Assembly: GCA_028284185.1 (NCBI GenBank)
Contig: JANQSG010000013.1
Location: 19,671-83,670, forward strand
DNA: 64,000 nt
Direction: 5' to 3'
Source: Kangiella sp.
Lineage (GTDB): Bacteria > Pseudomonadota > Gammaproteobacteria > Enterobacterales > Kangiellaceae
This document shows, in pieces, positions 27,429 through 36,110 of this stretch. The first letter of the stretch is position 1. Each line of letters opens with the position of its first letter. A program made the position numbers and the translations under genes. The notes beneath the pieces were generated by a model, which was given only the letters and a program-made list of their open reading frames with translations, had not been told where the DNA came from and did no database searches.

Positions 27429-28838
27429 ATGAGCCCAGAGTTAGAATTACAACTCCAGCAACAACTCAAACTGAATCCTCAGTTGCAGCAATCGTTAAAG
27501 TTACTTCAACTTTCCCAGCTAGAATTAACTCAAGAAATTCAATATCAATTAGAGACCAATCCTTTATTGGAAAGTGAGGCTTCTGATAGTGACAGCTCTG
27601 ATTTAGCCGCTAACAATCAGGAGTCCACCTCTGATATAACAGAGCTTTCTACCACTGCAGGCGTTAACAGCGGCGCGAGCCATTCTGTAACAACAAACGA
27701 AACCAACCTGTGGGAAAATATAGCCGAGCAAGCGGATCTTAAAGAAAAATTAGAGTTTCAACTACAACTTCACCATTTATCAAGACTGGATCTGGAAATT
27801 GGCTATTACCTCATCGAAAATTTGAATGAACGAGGTTTCTTAACCTGCTCCAATCAGAACATCTGCCAGCAAATTCTTCGTGACTGTGGTCATGACGTTA
27901 AGGCCAGTGAAGTGGAAGTCATACGACACTTTATTCAAACTTTAGAACCTTTAGGTTGTGCCAGCTTTGATTTACAGGAGTTCTTATTATTTCAACTCAA
28001 GCAACAACAACTAGTCGCTGACTTTAGTGAAAAAGAAATTGCCTTAGCGCAGCTCTTACTGGAAAAACATTTTACTTCATTAGCCGCTAATCAGTTTGAC
28101 AAAATCGAATCCCGGCTTGATGTTTCTCATCAAACCTTTAACCGGTTACTGACTAAAATTCAGGCACTCAAACAAAGACCTTGTGAAGTCACTGAAAATA
28201 GCGAACAACAATATATCAGACCCGATATCCGAATTATGCGTCACAATGGCAGAATGCAAGCCATTGTCACGCAACAGCAACTTCCTAAACTGCGTTTGAA
28301 TAACAGCTATATGCAGATGCTAAAATCCGTTGATGATAAAGATAAAAAATACCTTAAAAATAAAGCCGCAGCCGCCCAAAGCTTTATCCAATCGCTAACA
28401 GCCCGTGAAAACACTTTACAAAAAGTTGCTGATTTTCTACTACACCATCAGTCAGATTATTTTACGCTGGGTAATACGGCGCTTAAACCGCTAAAACTCA
28501 ATGATATTGCCCAAGCACTGGAGTTGCATGAATCCACCATCTCCAGAGCCACCAGTAATAAATATTGTCAAACCCCACATGGCGTGATTAAGCTAAAAGA
28601 TTTATTTTCCAATGCCATTAACAACCAGAAAGGAGGTGAATGGTCGCAAACTGCTGTTAAAAGTAAAATTCAACAACTCATTAAGTCGGAACCTTCCCGC
28701 AAACCATTAAGTGATAATTCCATCGTTAAATTATTGGCTCAACAAGGGATCTCCATTGCTCGTCGCACGGTTGCAAAATATCGCGATGCCTTGCAAATTC
28801 CCAGTGCCAGTAAACGTAAACAATTATCGTCTTTATAA
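27429..28838 (+). CDS. rpoN: RNA polymerase sigma-54 factor RpoN
   Basis: A 469-aa sigma-54. Region I is the Gln/Leu-rich N-terminus ('LQQQLKLNPQLQQSLKLLQL', about 7-26) that contacts activators. It is followed by an acidic low-complexity region II (about 50-95), the core-binding domain, and the RpoN box 'ARRTVAKYRDAL' (about 446-457), which reads the -24 element. Position after lptB and before hpf-ptsN-rapZ is the classic order. RpoN needs enhancer-binding proteins, none of which are in the window. Confidence 0.97.
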   Translation: MSPELELQLQQQLKLNPQLQQSLKLLQLSQLELTQEIQYQLETNPLLESEASDSDSSDLAANNQESTSDITELSTTAGVNSGASHSVTTNETNLWENIAEQADLKEKLEFQLQLHHLSRLDLEIGYYLIENLNERGFLTCSNQNICQQILRDCGHDVKASEVEVIRHFIQTLEPLGCASFDLQEFLLFQLKQQQLVADFSEKEIALAQLLLEKHFTSLAANQFDKIESRLDVSHQTFNRLLTKIQALKQRPCEVTENSEQQYIRPDIRIMRHNGRMQAIVTQQQLPKLRLNNSYMQMLKSVDDKDKKYLKNKAAAAQSFIQSLTARENTLQKVADFLLHHQSDYFTLGNTALKPLKLNDIAQALELHESTISRATSNKYCQTPHGVIKLKDLFSNAINNQKGGEWSQTAVKSKIQQLIKSEPSRKPLSDNSIVKLLAQQGISIARRTVAKYRDALQIPSASKRKQLSSL

Positions 28839-28871
28839 CAAACTAACCAAATACATAGAAGGAATCAGATT

Positions 28872-29159
28872 ATGCAAATCAATTTAACCGGACGTCACCT
28901 CGAAGTTACTGATGCTTTAAAGTCTTTTGTAAATGATAAATTCGCACGCCTGGAACGCCATTTTGACCATATCAATAACGTTTATGTGATCTTAAGCGTC
29001 GAAAAAGTTCGCCAAATCGCAGAGGCCACGCTCAACGTGAATGGCGGCGAAATTTTCGCCAACAGTGAAGCCGAGGATATGTACGCTGCAATTGATTTAT
29101 TAGTTGATAAACTGGACCGTCAGGTGATAAAACATAAAGAAAAAATGACCCGGCATTAA
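28872..29159 (+). CDS. hpf: Ribosome hibernation promoting factor (short HPF)
   Basis: A 95-aa protein starting 'MQINLTGRHLEVTDALKSFV' with the S30AE fold, containing 'KFARLERHFDHINNVYVILS' and 'EDMYAAIDLLVDKLDRQVIKHKEK' (key MYAAIDLLVDKLDRQ). Short HPF works with RMF in gammaproteobacteria to form inactive 100S ribosome dimers. Located 33 nt after rpoN with GGAAT upstream. Confidence 0.95.
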   Translation: MQINLTGRHLEVTDALKSFVNDKFARLERHFDHINNVYVILSVEKVRQIAEATLNVNGGEIFANSEAEDMYAAIDLLVDKLDRQVIKHKEKMTRH

Positions 29160-29170
29160 AATTATCTCAA

Positions 29171-29683
29171 ATGCAAATATTCGATATCTTAGTCCCCGAG
29201 CTTTGTTTGCTCGGGGCTAATGTAACCAGCCGTAAAAAAGCACTGCAACTGATTGCCAAACAACTGCACTCCTACGATTCAAGCATCGATGATTTTAAAG
29301 TGCTGAAAGCTCTGATCGCCCGCGAGCAACTCGGCTCAACCGCTATCGGTAATGGGGTTTGCCTGCCTCATGGCCGAGTCGAAGATTGTGTGAATCCCAT
29401 TGCAGTGCTGGTGGCTTTAGAAGAAGCGATTGACTTTGATGCACCGGATGAGGAAGCAGTTGATCTGATTTTTTGTTTGCTGGTTCCCAAGCAATACAAC
29501 TTTCAGAAACTGGGTGGCTTAGATCAAATTGTGGATATTTTTCAAAATAAAACCTTGCGAGCACAAATGCGAAATGCGCATAATGGAGAGGCCTTGTATA
29601 AGATTATGCACAAGGCTTTAACTCTGTGTCAGACAGCATCTGATTTAGCAAAAGGTATCGATAATGAAACTCGTCATTCTTAG
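29171..29683 (+). CDS. ptsN: PTS-Ntr EIIA component PtsN
   Basis: A 170-aa EIIA-fructose/mannitol type domain. The phosphorylated His67 lies in 'GSTAIGNGVCLPHGR'. PtsN is the end receiver of the nitrogen PTS (PtsP-NPr-PtsN) and regulates potassium channels and envelope stress rather than sugar uptake. Its end overlaps the rapZ start by 20 nt. The usual NPr gene (ptsO) is not found after rapZ here. Confidence 0.95.
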   Translation: MQIFDILVPELCLLGANVTSRKKALQLIAKQLHSYDSSIDDFKVLKALIAREQLGSTAIGNGVCLPHGRVEDCVNPIAVLVALEEAIDFDAPDEEAVDLIFCLLVPKQYNFQKLGGLDQIVDIFQNKTLRAQMRNAHNGEALYKIMHKALTLCQTASDLAKGIDNETRHS

Positions 29684-30515
29684 TGGTCGCTCCGGCTCAG
29701 GTAAATCTGTAGCGCTGAAAGCTTTAGAGGATGCGGGGTATTATTGTATCGATAATCTGCCTTTGCCTTTTACCCTGGAAGTACTCAATCGTCATTTGAA
29801 CAAAACCGACGCCATAGCCATTAGTGTGGATGCCCGTAACCCCAATGATATGGAGCATTTCACCCAAGAAATTGAAAAAATTAAACTGGTTCACTCAGAA
29901 ATAAAAGTTATCTTTATTGATGCCGATGAGTCAGTTTTGTTAAAACGTTTTAGCGAAACCCGCCGCCGCCACCCTTTGACCAACTTAGGGATGTCTTTAC
30001 GCGATGCGATGAAAAAAGAAGAGCAACTGATTACTCCCATTCGAGCTATGGCCGATCTGGTGATTAATACCAGTACTCTAACGCCACACGAATTAAGAGA
30101 GCAGATCTTAAGCCGGGTCACAGCCAGCAAAACATCCAGCATGGACATATTGTTTACCTCCTTTGGCTTTAAGCATGGCGCTCCTCAGGATGCAGATTTT
30201 GTTTTCGATGCTCGCTGCTTGCCCAATCCTCATTGGGTCCCCGAGTTAAGACCTTTTACTGGCAGAGATGCCCCTATTCAGGAATATCTAGGTTCAGATA
30301 GCCAAGTCATGGAATATATATGGCAACTGCGGGTTTTCCTGGATTCCTGGCTACCGGAATTTGATCGGCAGAACCGCAGTTATTTCACCTTTGCAGTAGG
30401 TTGTACCGGTGGCAAACACCGCTCTGTTTATATCATCGAGAAGCTCTCAGAATACTTTGCAGAGCGCTATCCTAACGTCAAGGTAAAACACCGCCAGCTC
30501 GATAAAAGCAGTTAA
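29664..30515 (+). CDS. rapZ: RNase adapter protein RapZ
   Basis: A 283-aa protein. Walker A 'GRSGSGKS' (about residues 8-15), 'YYCIDNLPL', 'ETRRRHPL', and the C-terminal RNA-binding part with 'FTFAVGCTGGKHRSVYIIE' and 'VKVKHRQLDKS'. In E. coli RapZ binds the small RNA GlmZ and guides RNase E to it, controlling glucosamine-6-phosphate supply. Overlaps ptsN by 20 nt, the standard order. Confidence 0.95.
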   Translation: MKLVILSGRSGSGKSVALKALEDAGYYCIDNLPLPFTLEVLNRHLNKTDAIAISVDARNPNDMEHFTQEIEKIKLVHSEIKVIFIDADESVLLKRFSETRRRHPLTNLGMSLRDAMKKEEQLITPIRAMADLVINTSTLTPHELREQILSRVTASKTSSMDILFTSFGFKHGAPQDADFVFDARCLPNPHWVPELRPFTGRDAPIQEYLGSDSQVMEYIWQLRVFLDSWLPEFDRQNRSYFTFAVGCTGGKHRSVYIIEKLSEYFAERYPNVKVKHRQLDKSS

Positions 30516-30591
30516 TTGTCCTTATACATAGCCAGCTCCACCGTTTTTAAGGTAAAATAACTAACAAAATCAAAGGCTAACCTGCTTCTCA

Positions 30592-31968
30592 ATGCCAGAA
30601 TTACAAGAAAATCACAGCAAAGAGCAACTTCAACAATTGAACCGCGCGCTTGAGGGCGGTCAACTGCTGACCTTTGAAAATCTATTATCAGAGCTGTTCC
30701 CGCCAGATATCGCTTTATTCCTGGAATCATCACCTCCAAAGGTTCGTAAAACCGTATGGGGAATGATCGATATTGATCAGCAGGGTGAGGTTCTACAATA
30801 TCTGTCCGACGAAGTTCGGCAACACTTCATTGAAAATATGGCTCCTCAGGAGCTGGCGAATGTGGTTTCGGAAATGGATACGGATGATGCGGTTGATATC
30901 ATCGAGGATCTTTCGGAGCACTTGAGTTCACAGGTTTTACGCCGGCTGGATGAACAAAACCGTTCTCAAATTGAGCAGGCACTTTCCTATCCGGAAGATA
31001 CCGCTGGCGGTTTAATGAATATTGATACCATCATGATCCGACCACGCGTATCGGTTGAAGTGGTATTAAGGTATTTGCGTATTCGAGGCGAACTTCCGGA
31101 CAATACCGATCAGCTCTACGTGGTTGACTCTAAAGATGTTTTAATTGGTTCAGTACCCCTTAGCTCTATTCTGACTTTCTCCCCGGAAACCCCTATACAG
31201 GATCTGATCAAGGAAAATAATTTCACCATTCCAGTTGGCATGAGTGCTATGGAAGTGGCACAAATTTTCCAGCGTCACGATCTGGTAACAGCTCCGGTAA
31301 CTGATGAACACGGCAAACTATTAGGACGAATAACCATTGATGACGTGGTTGATGTGATCATTGAAGAAGCGGATCATTCCTTATTATCTATGGCGCGACT
31401 GGATGAACTGGAAGATACCTTTGGTTCTATCAGCACCACAGCCAAACGCCGCGCAGTATGGCTCGGCATCAATCTGATCACCGTTATTTTGGCTGCTTTG
31501 GTGATTGGTTTATTCGAAAGCACCATCGCCAAAGTCACCTTATTGGCAGTGCTATTACCCATAGTTCCGAGTATGGGCGGCATCGCCGGAACCCAAACCT
31601 TGACCCTGGTCATTAGAGGTATGTCCTTAGGCCATATCAGTAATGATAATAAATCCTATCTGCTTAAAAAAGAACTAGCGGTCAGTATTATCAATGGTCT
31701 GCTATGGGCCATCATTATTGCCGGGTTGGTGTATGCTTTTGCCTACTTCAAAAATGCAGATATTAACCATTTACACCTTGCCATAACCATCGGTGGGGCC
31801 ATGCTGTTTAATCTGGTTACCGGAGTATTAGTAGGCGCACTACTACCGATGCTGCTTAAAAAAATGGATATTGATCCAGCCATTGCCGGCGGGGTGGTTT
31901 TAACCACAGTAACGGACGTTGCTGGATTTTTTGCCCTATTAGGCTTGGCAACTTACTTCTTTGCCTAA
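30592..31968 (+). CDS. mgtE: Magnesium transporter MgtE
   Basis: A 458-aa protein. An N-terminal superhelical domain (about 35-145, 'EMDTDDAVDIIEDL'), two CBS domains (about 145-265), a connecting helix and five transmembrane segments (about 295-458). The pore region 'PIVPSMGGIAGTQTLTLVIRG' (key SMGGIAGTQ) and 'DPAIAGGVVLTTVTDVAGFF' are typical. The cytoplasmic domains sense magnesium and gate the channel. In many gammaproteobacteria mgtE follows the rapZ-ptsO genes. Confidence 0.96.
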   Translation: MPELQENHSKEQLQQLNRALEGGQLLTFENLLSELFPPDIALFLESSPPKVRKTVWGMIDIDQQGEVLQYLSDEVRQHFIENMAPQELANVVSEMDTDDAVDIIEDLSEHLSSQVLRRLDEQNRSQIEQALSYPEDTAGGLMNIDTIMIRPRVSVEVVLRYLRIRGELPDNTDQLYVVDSKDVLIGSVPLSSILTFSPETPIQDLIKENNFTIPVGMSAMEVAQIFQRHDLVTAPVTDEHGKLLGRITIDDVVDVIIEEADHSLLSMARLDELEDTFGSISTTAKRRAVWLGINLITVILAALVIGLFESTIAKVTLLAVLLPIVPSMGGIAGTQTLTLVIRGMSLGHISNDNKSYLLKKELAVSIINGLLWAIIIAGLVYAFAYFKNADINHLHLAITIGGAMLFNLVTGVLVGALLPMLLKKMDIDPAIAGGVVLTTVTDVAGFFALLGLATYFFA

Positions 31969-31993
31969 GCCGTTTCTTTAGTTTCAAAATTTA

Positions 31994-33364
31994 TTAATGA
32001 GTAGCTATGGTTAAACCATCAATAGCCACTGAGCCACTTAAAATACTGGAGCGCTGATCGACATCATCTGCAATAGCAATAATATTGTTCAGCATATCGG
32101 CTAAATTTCCAGCGATAGTAATGCCTTGAACAAAATATTTAGTCTCACCATTTTCAAACCAATAACCACTGGCGCCGCGTGAATAATTACCAGTTACTAT
32201 GTTAACGCCCTGCCCCATAACCTCAGTGACCAGCAAACCCGTGCCTAATTGTTTGATTAACTCTTCCTGCTTCACCGCCTGCGAAGTCACCAGAATATTG
32301 TGGATCCCACCAGCACTGGCAGTTGATTGCAAACCCAGGCGTCGAGCCGAATAGCTGCTGAGAAAATAATCCTGCAGGACTCCATCAGTTACAATATCGC
32401 GCTGATAGGTGGCAACCCCTTCACTATCGTAACAACTACTGCCAAAACCTTTGGCAATAAAAGGATCTTCCTGGATCTGAACGAATTCTGGCAATATTTT
32501 TTGGCCTTTTTTATCCAGCAAAAAAGAAGATTTTTGATATAAAACACCACCTTTTAAAGCGCTCAGCATATGGCTCCAGATTCCCCGGGCAGTTTCTGGA
32601 GTAAAGATTACCGGAAAAGTTCCTGAGCTGGCTTTACCCTGATGCAAGCGCCCAAGTAAACGTTCGCTCACCTTGTCACCAATCACTTCCGGCGACATCA
32701 GATCAGAAAAATCACGGCTAACACTGTAGTAACTATCGCGTTGCATACCCGACTCACTATCAGCGATCATAGTCGCTGACAAGCTAAAACGGGTGGTATT
32801 TTTTGTGGCAAAAAAGCCATGACTATTGGTGTAAAGCGAAACCGAGCTATGGGCATAAAACCCAGCACCTTCAGACTGTTTAATCTTAGTGTGCTTTAAA
32901 GCACTGGCTTCAGCCTGTTTTGCAACTGCCACTAAATCACTAATGGATTTATTGCTAGGATGGCTCAGTGACAAATCAGGAAACTCCGTTGCTAAACGGT
33001 TGGCATCGGCTAAACCGGCATAAGGATCTTTTTCGGTAAAACGTGCAATATCAGCTGCTGCCTGCACACCTTTGGCAATGCCCTCTTGCGTTAAATCGTT
33101 GATAGAAGCTGAACCTTTACGCTGATTAAAATACAAATTCAAACTCAAGTGACTATCCTGATTAAACTCCAGAGTTTCCAACTCTTGATTACGAACTTCG
33201 ATGCTATTGCCAGCAGTGTTATAGCACCAGATTTCGGTTTGTTCCGCACCTAATTTTTTTGCTTCAGCCAAAGCCTGTGACATTAAATCCTGATATTTAT
33301 TTTTTATTGCTTTTTGCTGTTCAACAAGTTGAGCCAGCGTTAAACTTTGTTGTTCCTGCTTCAT
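31994..33364 (-). CDS. pmbA: Metalloprotease PmbA (TldE)
   Basis: A 456-aa protein of the TldD/PmbA family. Typical parts are 'AEQTEIWCYNTAGNSIEVRNQELE' (key EVRNQELE), 'ARGIWSHMLSALKGGVLYQKSSF' and the C-terminal 'GNYSRGASGYWFENGE' and 'TIAGNLADML'. PmbA lacks the HExxxH motif, which lies on its partner TldD; the pair forms a heterodimeric protease that matures peptides such as microcin B17 and degrades CcdA. TldD lies 2.7 kb away at 36111-37547. Confidence 0.93.
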   Translation of the reverse strand: MKQEQQSLTLAQLVEQQKAIKNKYQDLMSQALAEAKKLGAEQTEIWCYNTAGNSIEVRNQELETLEFNQDSHLSLNLYFNQRKGSASINDLTQEGIAKGVQAAADIARFTEKDPYAGLADANRLATEFPDLSLSHPSNKSISDLVAVAKQAEASALKHTKIKQSEGAGFYAHSSVSLYTNSHGFFATKNTTRFSLSATMIADSESGMQRDSYYSVSRDFSDLMSPEVIGDKVSERLLGRLHQGKASSGTFPVIFTPETARGIWSHMLSALKGGVLYQKSSFLLDKKGQKILPEFVQIQEDPFIAKGFGSSCYDSEGVATYQRDIVTDGVLQDYFLSSYSARRLGLQSTASAGGIHNILVTSQAVKQEELIKQLGTGLLVTEVMGQGVNIVTGNYSRGASGYWFENGETKYFVQGITIAGNLADMLNNIIAIADDVDQRSSILSGSVAIDGLTIATH

Positions 33365-33461
33365 CTATAACCCTTTGAATTACCAATAAAATAATTATCA
33401 AAAACTTGACTTAGGATACCATTTTAACAAGAATAAACCTTGTCGTTTGAGATAAATAATT

Positions 33462-35570
33462 ATGACAAAGAAAAAATCTCTTTGGGTATTGCCATTACTG
33501 TTAATCAGTCAAATATCCCAGGGGCAAATATCACCAGCCGAAGATGATTTATTTGCTGAAGAATCCTTACCGATAGTTTTATCGGCTACTCGCTTACGCC
33601 AATCCCAACTTGAAACACCAGCCTCAGTGACCATTATTACTCGTCGCCAAATCAATGCCACTGGTGCTCGAGATCTGGTCGAAGCTCTAAGATTGGTGCC
33701 AGGATTAAATATAGCGTATTCGCGCAACAACATGCCTGAGGTCAGTATTCATGGTTTTCTGACCGAGTTTTCTCGCCGCTTGCAGGTGCTGGTCGATGGC
33801 CACCCCATCTTCAAACCCGGTTTATCACGAGTTTTGTGGAATAATTTACCGGTTAATATTGACGAGGTAGAGCGTATTGAAGTCATTCGTGGCCCTAATA
33901 CCAGCAGCTATGGTTCCAATGCTTTTTTGGGGGTCATCAATATTGTTACGCGTCACCCTTCCGACATAGAAAGCCACTCGGTATCGCTCACTACCGGTAA
34001 TAATGGTATCGCAGATGCCTACGTTCGTGTAGCCCATCAAGCTGATAAATTTGGCTATCGACTCAGCGCCGGACATCAACAGGATAATGGTTTTACTGGT
34101 GAATTTAATGGAGTTATGCGATTTGATGAAAGCAAAAATGAATATTTTAGAGGGGATTTCAGCTATCAAGCCAACATGAGAAATAGCCTGCGCTTTAGTT
34201 TAGGTCACGCTCAATCCGAACAAGACATTGATCACTTGGATATTTATCAACTGCACCCATCGCACCCATTAAAAGTTGAAGATACCGCTGTCCAATTAAA
34301 TTGGGAACATCAGGTAAACAACAGGCATTCGGTAATGGTGAATGCTTTTCACGCCGCCAGTAACAATCGAGAAAGCTGGCAAACCTGTCCCCCTGCTTTT
34401 TTTATGACGCAGGAACTCGGCGACCTATACGATCTCGATAGCGATTATACGAGCCTGTTTGTTGATGCTCTGATTACAGGTTCAGCGATTCCTGCGCCAT
34501 CTTCTGCGGCAATTGCGAGTTTGGCGCAACAGGCAGCCATTAGAGCTGCCGGATTAGGTTCAGCCACCGTTTGTGGTACAGCCAATCAAAATTTTGATGA
34601 AACCAAATGGGGATTCGAATTAGAAGATCATTATGAATTTAATGCTAATCTACGTATGGTCACTGGTATTGGGCTGCGTAAAGATAAAATTCGTGGCAAC
34701 TCTTTGTTTGATGGCGAACCCAGTAATAGTACCTTTTATTTATTCGGTAACCTGGAATGGAAACTATCGCCAAAATGGTTATTCAATAGCGGTCTGCTGT
34801 ATGAAAAAGATGACTTTATCAATTCAGCCACCTCTCCTCGATTCGCTTTAAACTATTTGGCTTCCGCAAATTCAGCTTGGCGCTTTATTCTGGCAAAAGG
34901 CGTAAGAACCCCTGATTTTTATGAGCAAGTAGGCCATCGCCATTACCGCGTATCCAATCTGGATACGCCCATTAATGGCACAGATAATTTCGCAACTTTT
35001 TATCTGACTCCCCAATCTCAAGGCAACCTTAAAGAAGAAAAGGTATTATCTCGTGAAATTGGCTGGTTTTATAATCATCGTGACTTCTCCTTTGATGTGA
35101 AAATTTTCCATGAAGAAGTTAAAGACGGTATTGAAGGTCTGCTCAGCCTGGCAGAATATAATCCTGCAAACTCTATTAATTTCACCAATAAAGGCGCTGA
35201 ATTTCAGCTTAATTATAAATTGAGTCCGCAAGATGAAATCTGGCTAAGCTATAGCCATTTGGATTACGATGCTAAGAGTGGGAGTGGAATGAACCCGCAT
35301 ATAGCTGAGCAAACCGCTGCACTTTTATATCAAAGACAGTTTGATGAAAATAACCAAGTGAGTTTTGCTTATTATTTACAGGAACTGGCAAACGGTGAAA
35401 CTTTCGATCGCCTTGATCTACGTTATGGCACTCAATTTGATTTTACCCATTCAAAGTTAACTCTTGATTTTGTAGTACAGCATCGCCTGAATAGCGATAG
35501 CTTTTTTAACCGGCGTAATGTAATAGGTGAGCAGACTATTGCATTTTTAAAAGCCAGTGTTAATTTTTAA
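33462..35570 (+). CDS. TonB-dependent outer-membrane receptor
   Basis: A 702-aa protein. Signal peptide about 1-21, then a plug domain (about 40-165) with 'LPIVLSATRLRQSQLETPAS', 'GARDLVEALRLVPGLNIAY', 'LVDGHPIFKPG' and 'IERIEVIRGPNTSSYGSNAF'-like sequence (VERIEVIRGPNTSSYGSNAF), followed by a 22-strand barrel ending in aromatic 'FLKASVNF'. It imports an iron chelator, cobalamin or similar ligand; the specificity is not readable. It is inserted between darP and pmbA, normally adjacent, and lies 12 nt before darP. Confidence 0.9.
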   Translation: MTKKKSLWVLPLLLISQISQGQISPAEDDLFAEESLPIVLSATRLRQSQLETPASVTIITRRQINATGARDLVEALRLVPGLNIAYSRNNMPEVSIHGFLTEFSRRLQVLVDGHPIFKPGLSRVLWNNLPVNIDEVERIEVIRGPNTSSYGSNAFLGVINIVTRHPSDIESHSVSLTTGNNGIADAYVRVAHQADKFGYRLSAGHQQDNGFTGEFNGVMRFDESKNEYFRGDFSYQANMRNSLRFSLGHAQSEQDIDHLDIYQLHPSHPLKVEDTAVQLNWEHQVNNRHSVMVNAFHAASNNRESWQTCPPAFFMTQELGDLYDLDSDYTSLFVDALITGSAIPAPSSAAIASLAQQAAIRAAGLGSATVCGTANQNFDETKWGFELEDHYEFNANLRMVTGIGLRKDKIRGNSLFDGEPSNSTFYLFGNLEWKLSPKWLFNSGLLYEKDDFINSATSPRFALNYLASANSAWRFILAKGVRTPDFYEQVGHRHYRVSNLDTPINGTDNFATFYLTPQSQGNLKEEKVLSREIGWFYNHRDFSFDVKIFHEEVKDGIEGLLSLAEYNPANSINFTNKGAEFQLNYKLSPQDEIWLSYSHLDYDAKSGSGMNPHIAEQTAALLYQRQFDENNQVSFAYYLQELANGETFDRLDLRYGTQFDFTHSKLTLDFVVQHRLNSDSFFNRRNVIGEQTIAFLKASVNF

Positions 35571-35582
35571 AGTTGATGCAAC

Positions 35583-36095
35583 ATGAGCAAAGAACAAGAT
35601 ACGCAACAGTATGGTGAGCACCACCAATCCAAGTCAGAACTAAAAAGAGAAGTTCAAGAAATAACCAAGCTGGGACAAAGGCTACTTAAATTGCCTGCTA
35701 ATGCCCTCAAACAATTTCCACTTTCTGAATGGTGTCTTAAGGCTTTGTTAGAAGGCCAGAAAATCAAAAGTCCGGTTGGCCTGAAACGGCAAATCAAATA
35801 TATTGGCAAATTACTGCGTGATGAAGATCACGCTGCCATTCAGCAAAAATTATTGCTTATCGATCAAGAGAAATCCTTAGCCAATAAGCAGTTTCATCAG
35901 CTAGAACAGTGGCGTGATCGTCTGATTCGGGAAGGTGATAAAGCGGTATTTGAACTGCTGCAACAGCAACCTGAAATGGATCGTCAACACTTAAGGCAAC
36001 TGGTAAGAAATGCGCAACACGAAATAAACAATAACAAGCCGCCAAAAGCCCAGCGCTTAATCTTTCAATACCTAAAAGAATACTTACATGAATAG
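35583..36095 (+). CDS. darP: Ribosome-associated protein DarP (YjgA, DUF615)
   Basis: A 170-aa basic, helical protein with the DUF615 features 'SKSELKREVQEITKLGQRLLKL', (key KSELKREVQEITKLGQRL) 'IKYIGKLLRDED' and 'LRQLVRNAQHEINNNKPPKAQRLIFQYLKE' (key LRQLVRNAQHE). DarP assists late 50S ribosomal subunit maturation in E. coli. It is normally divergent from pmbA; here the TonB receptor gene separates them. Confidence 0.9.
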   Translation: MSKEQDTQQYGEHHQSKSELKREVQEITKLGQRLLKLPANALKQFPLSEWCLKALLEGQKIKSPVGLKRQIKYIGKLLRDEDHAAIQQKLLLIDQEKSLANKQFHQLEQWRDRLIREGDKAVFELLQQQPEMDRQHLRQLVRNAQHEINNNKPPKAQRLIFQYLKEYLHE

Positions 36096-36110
36096 ATTAA
36101 TTTTTATTGT

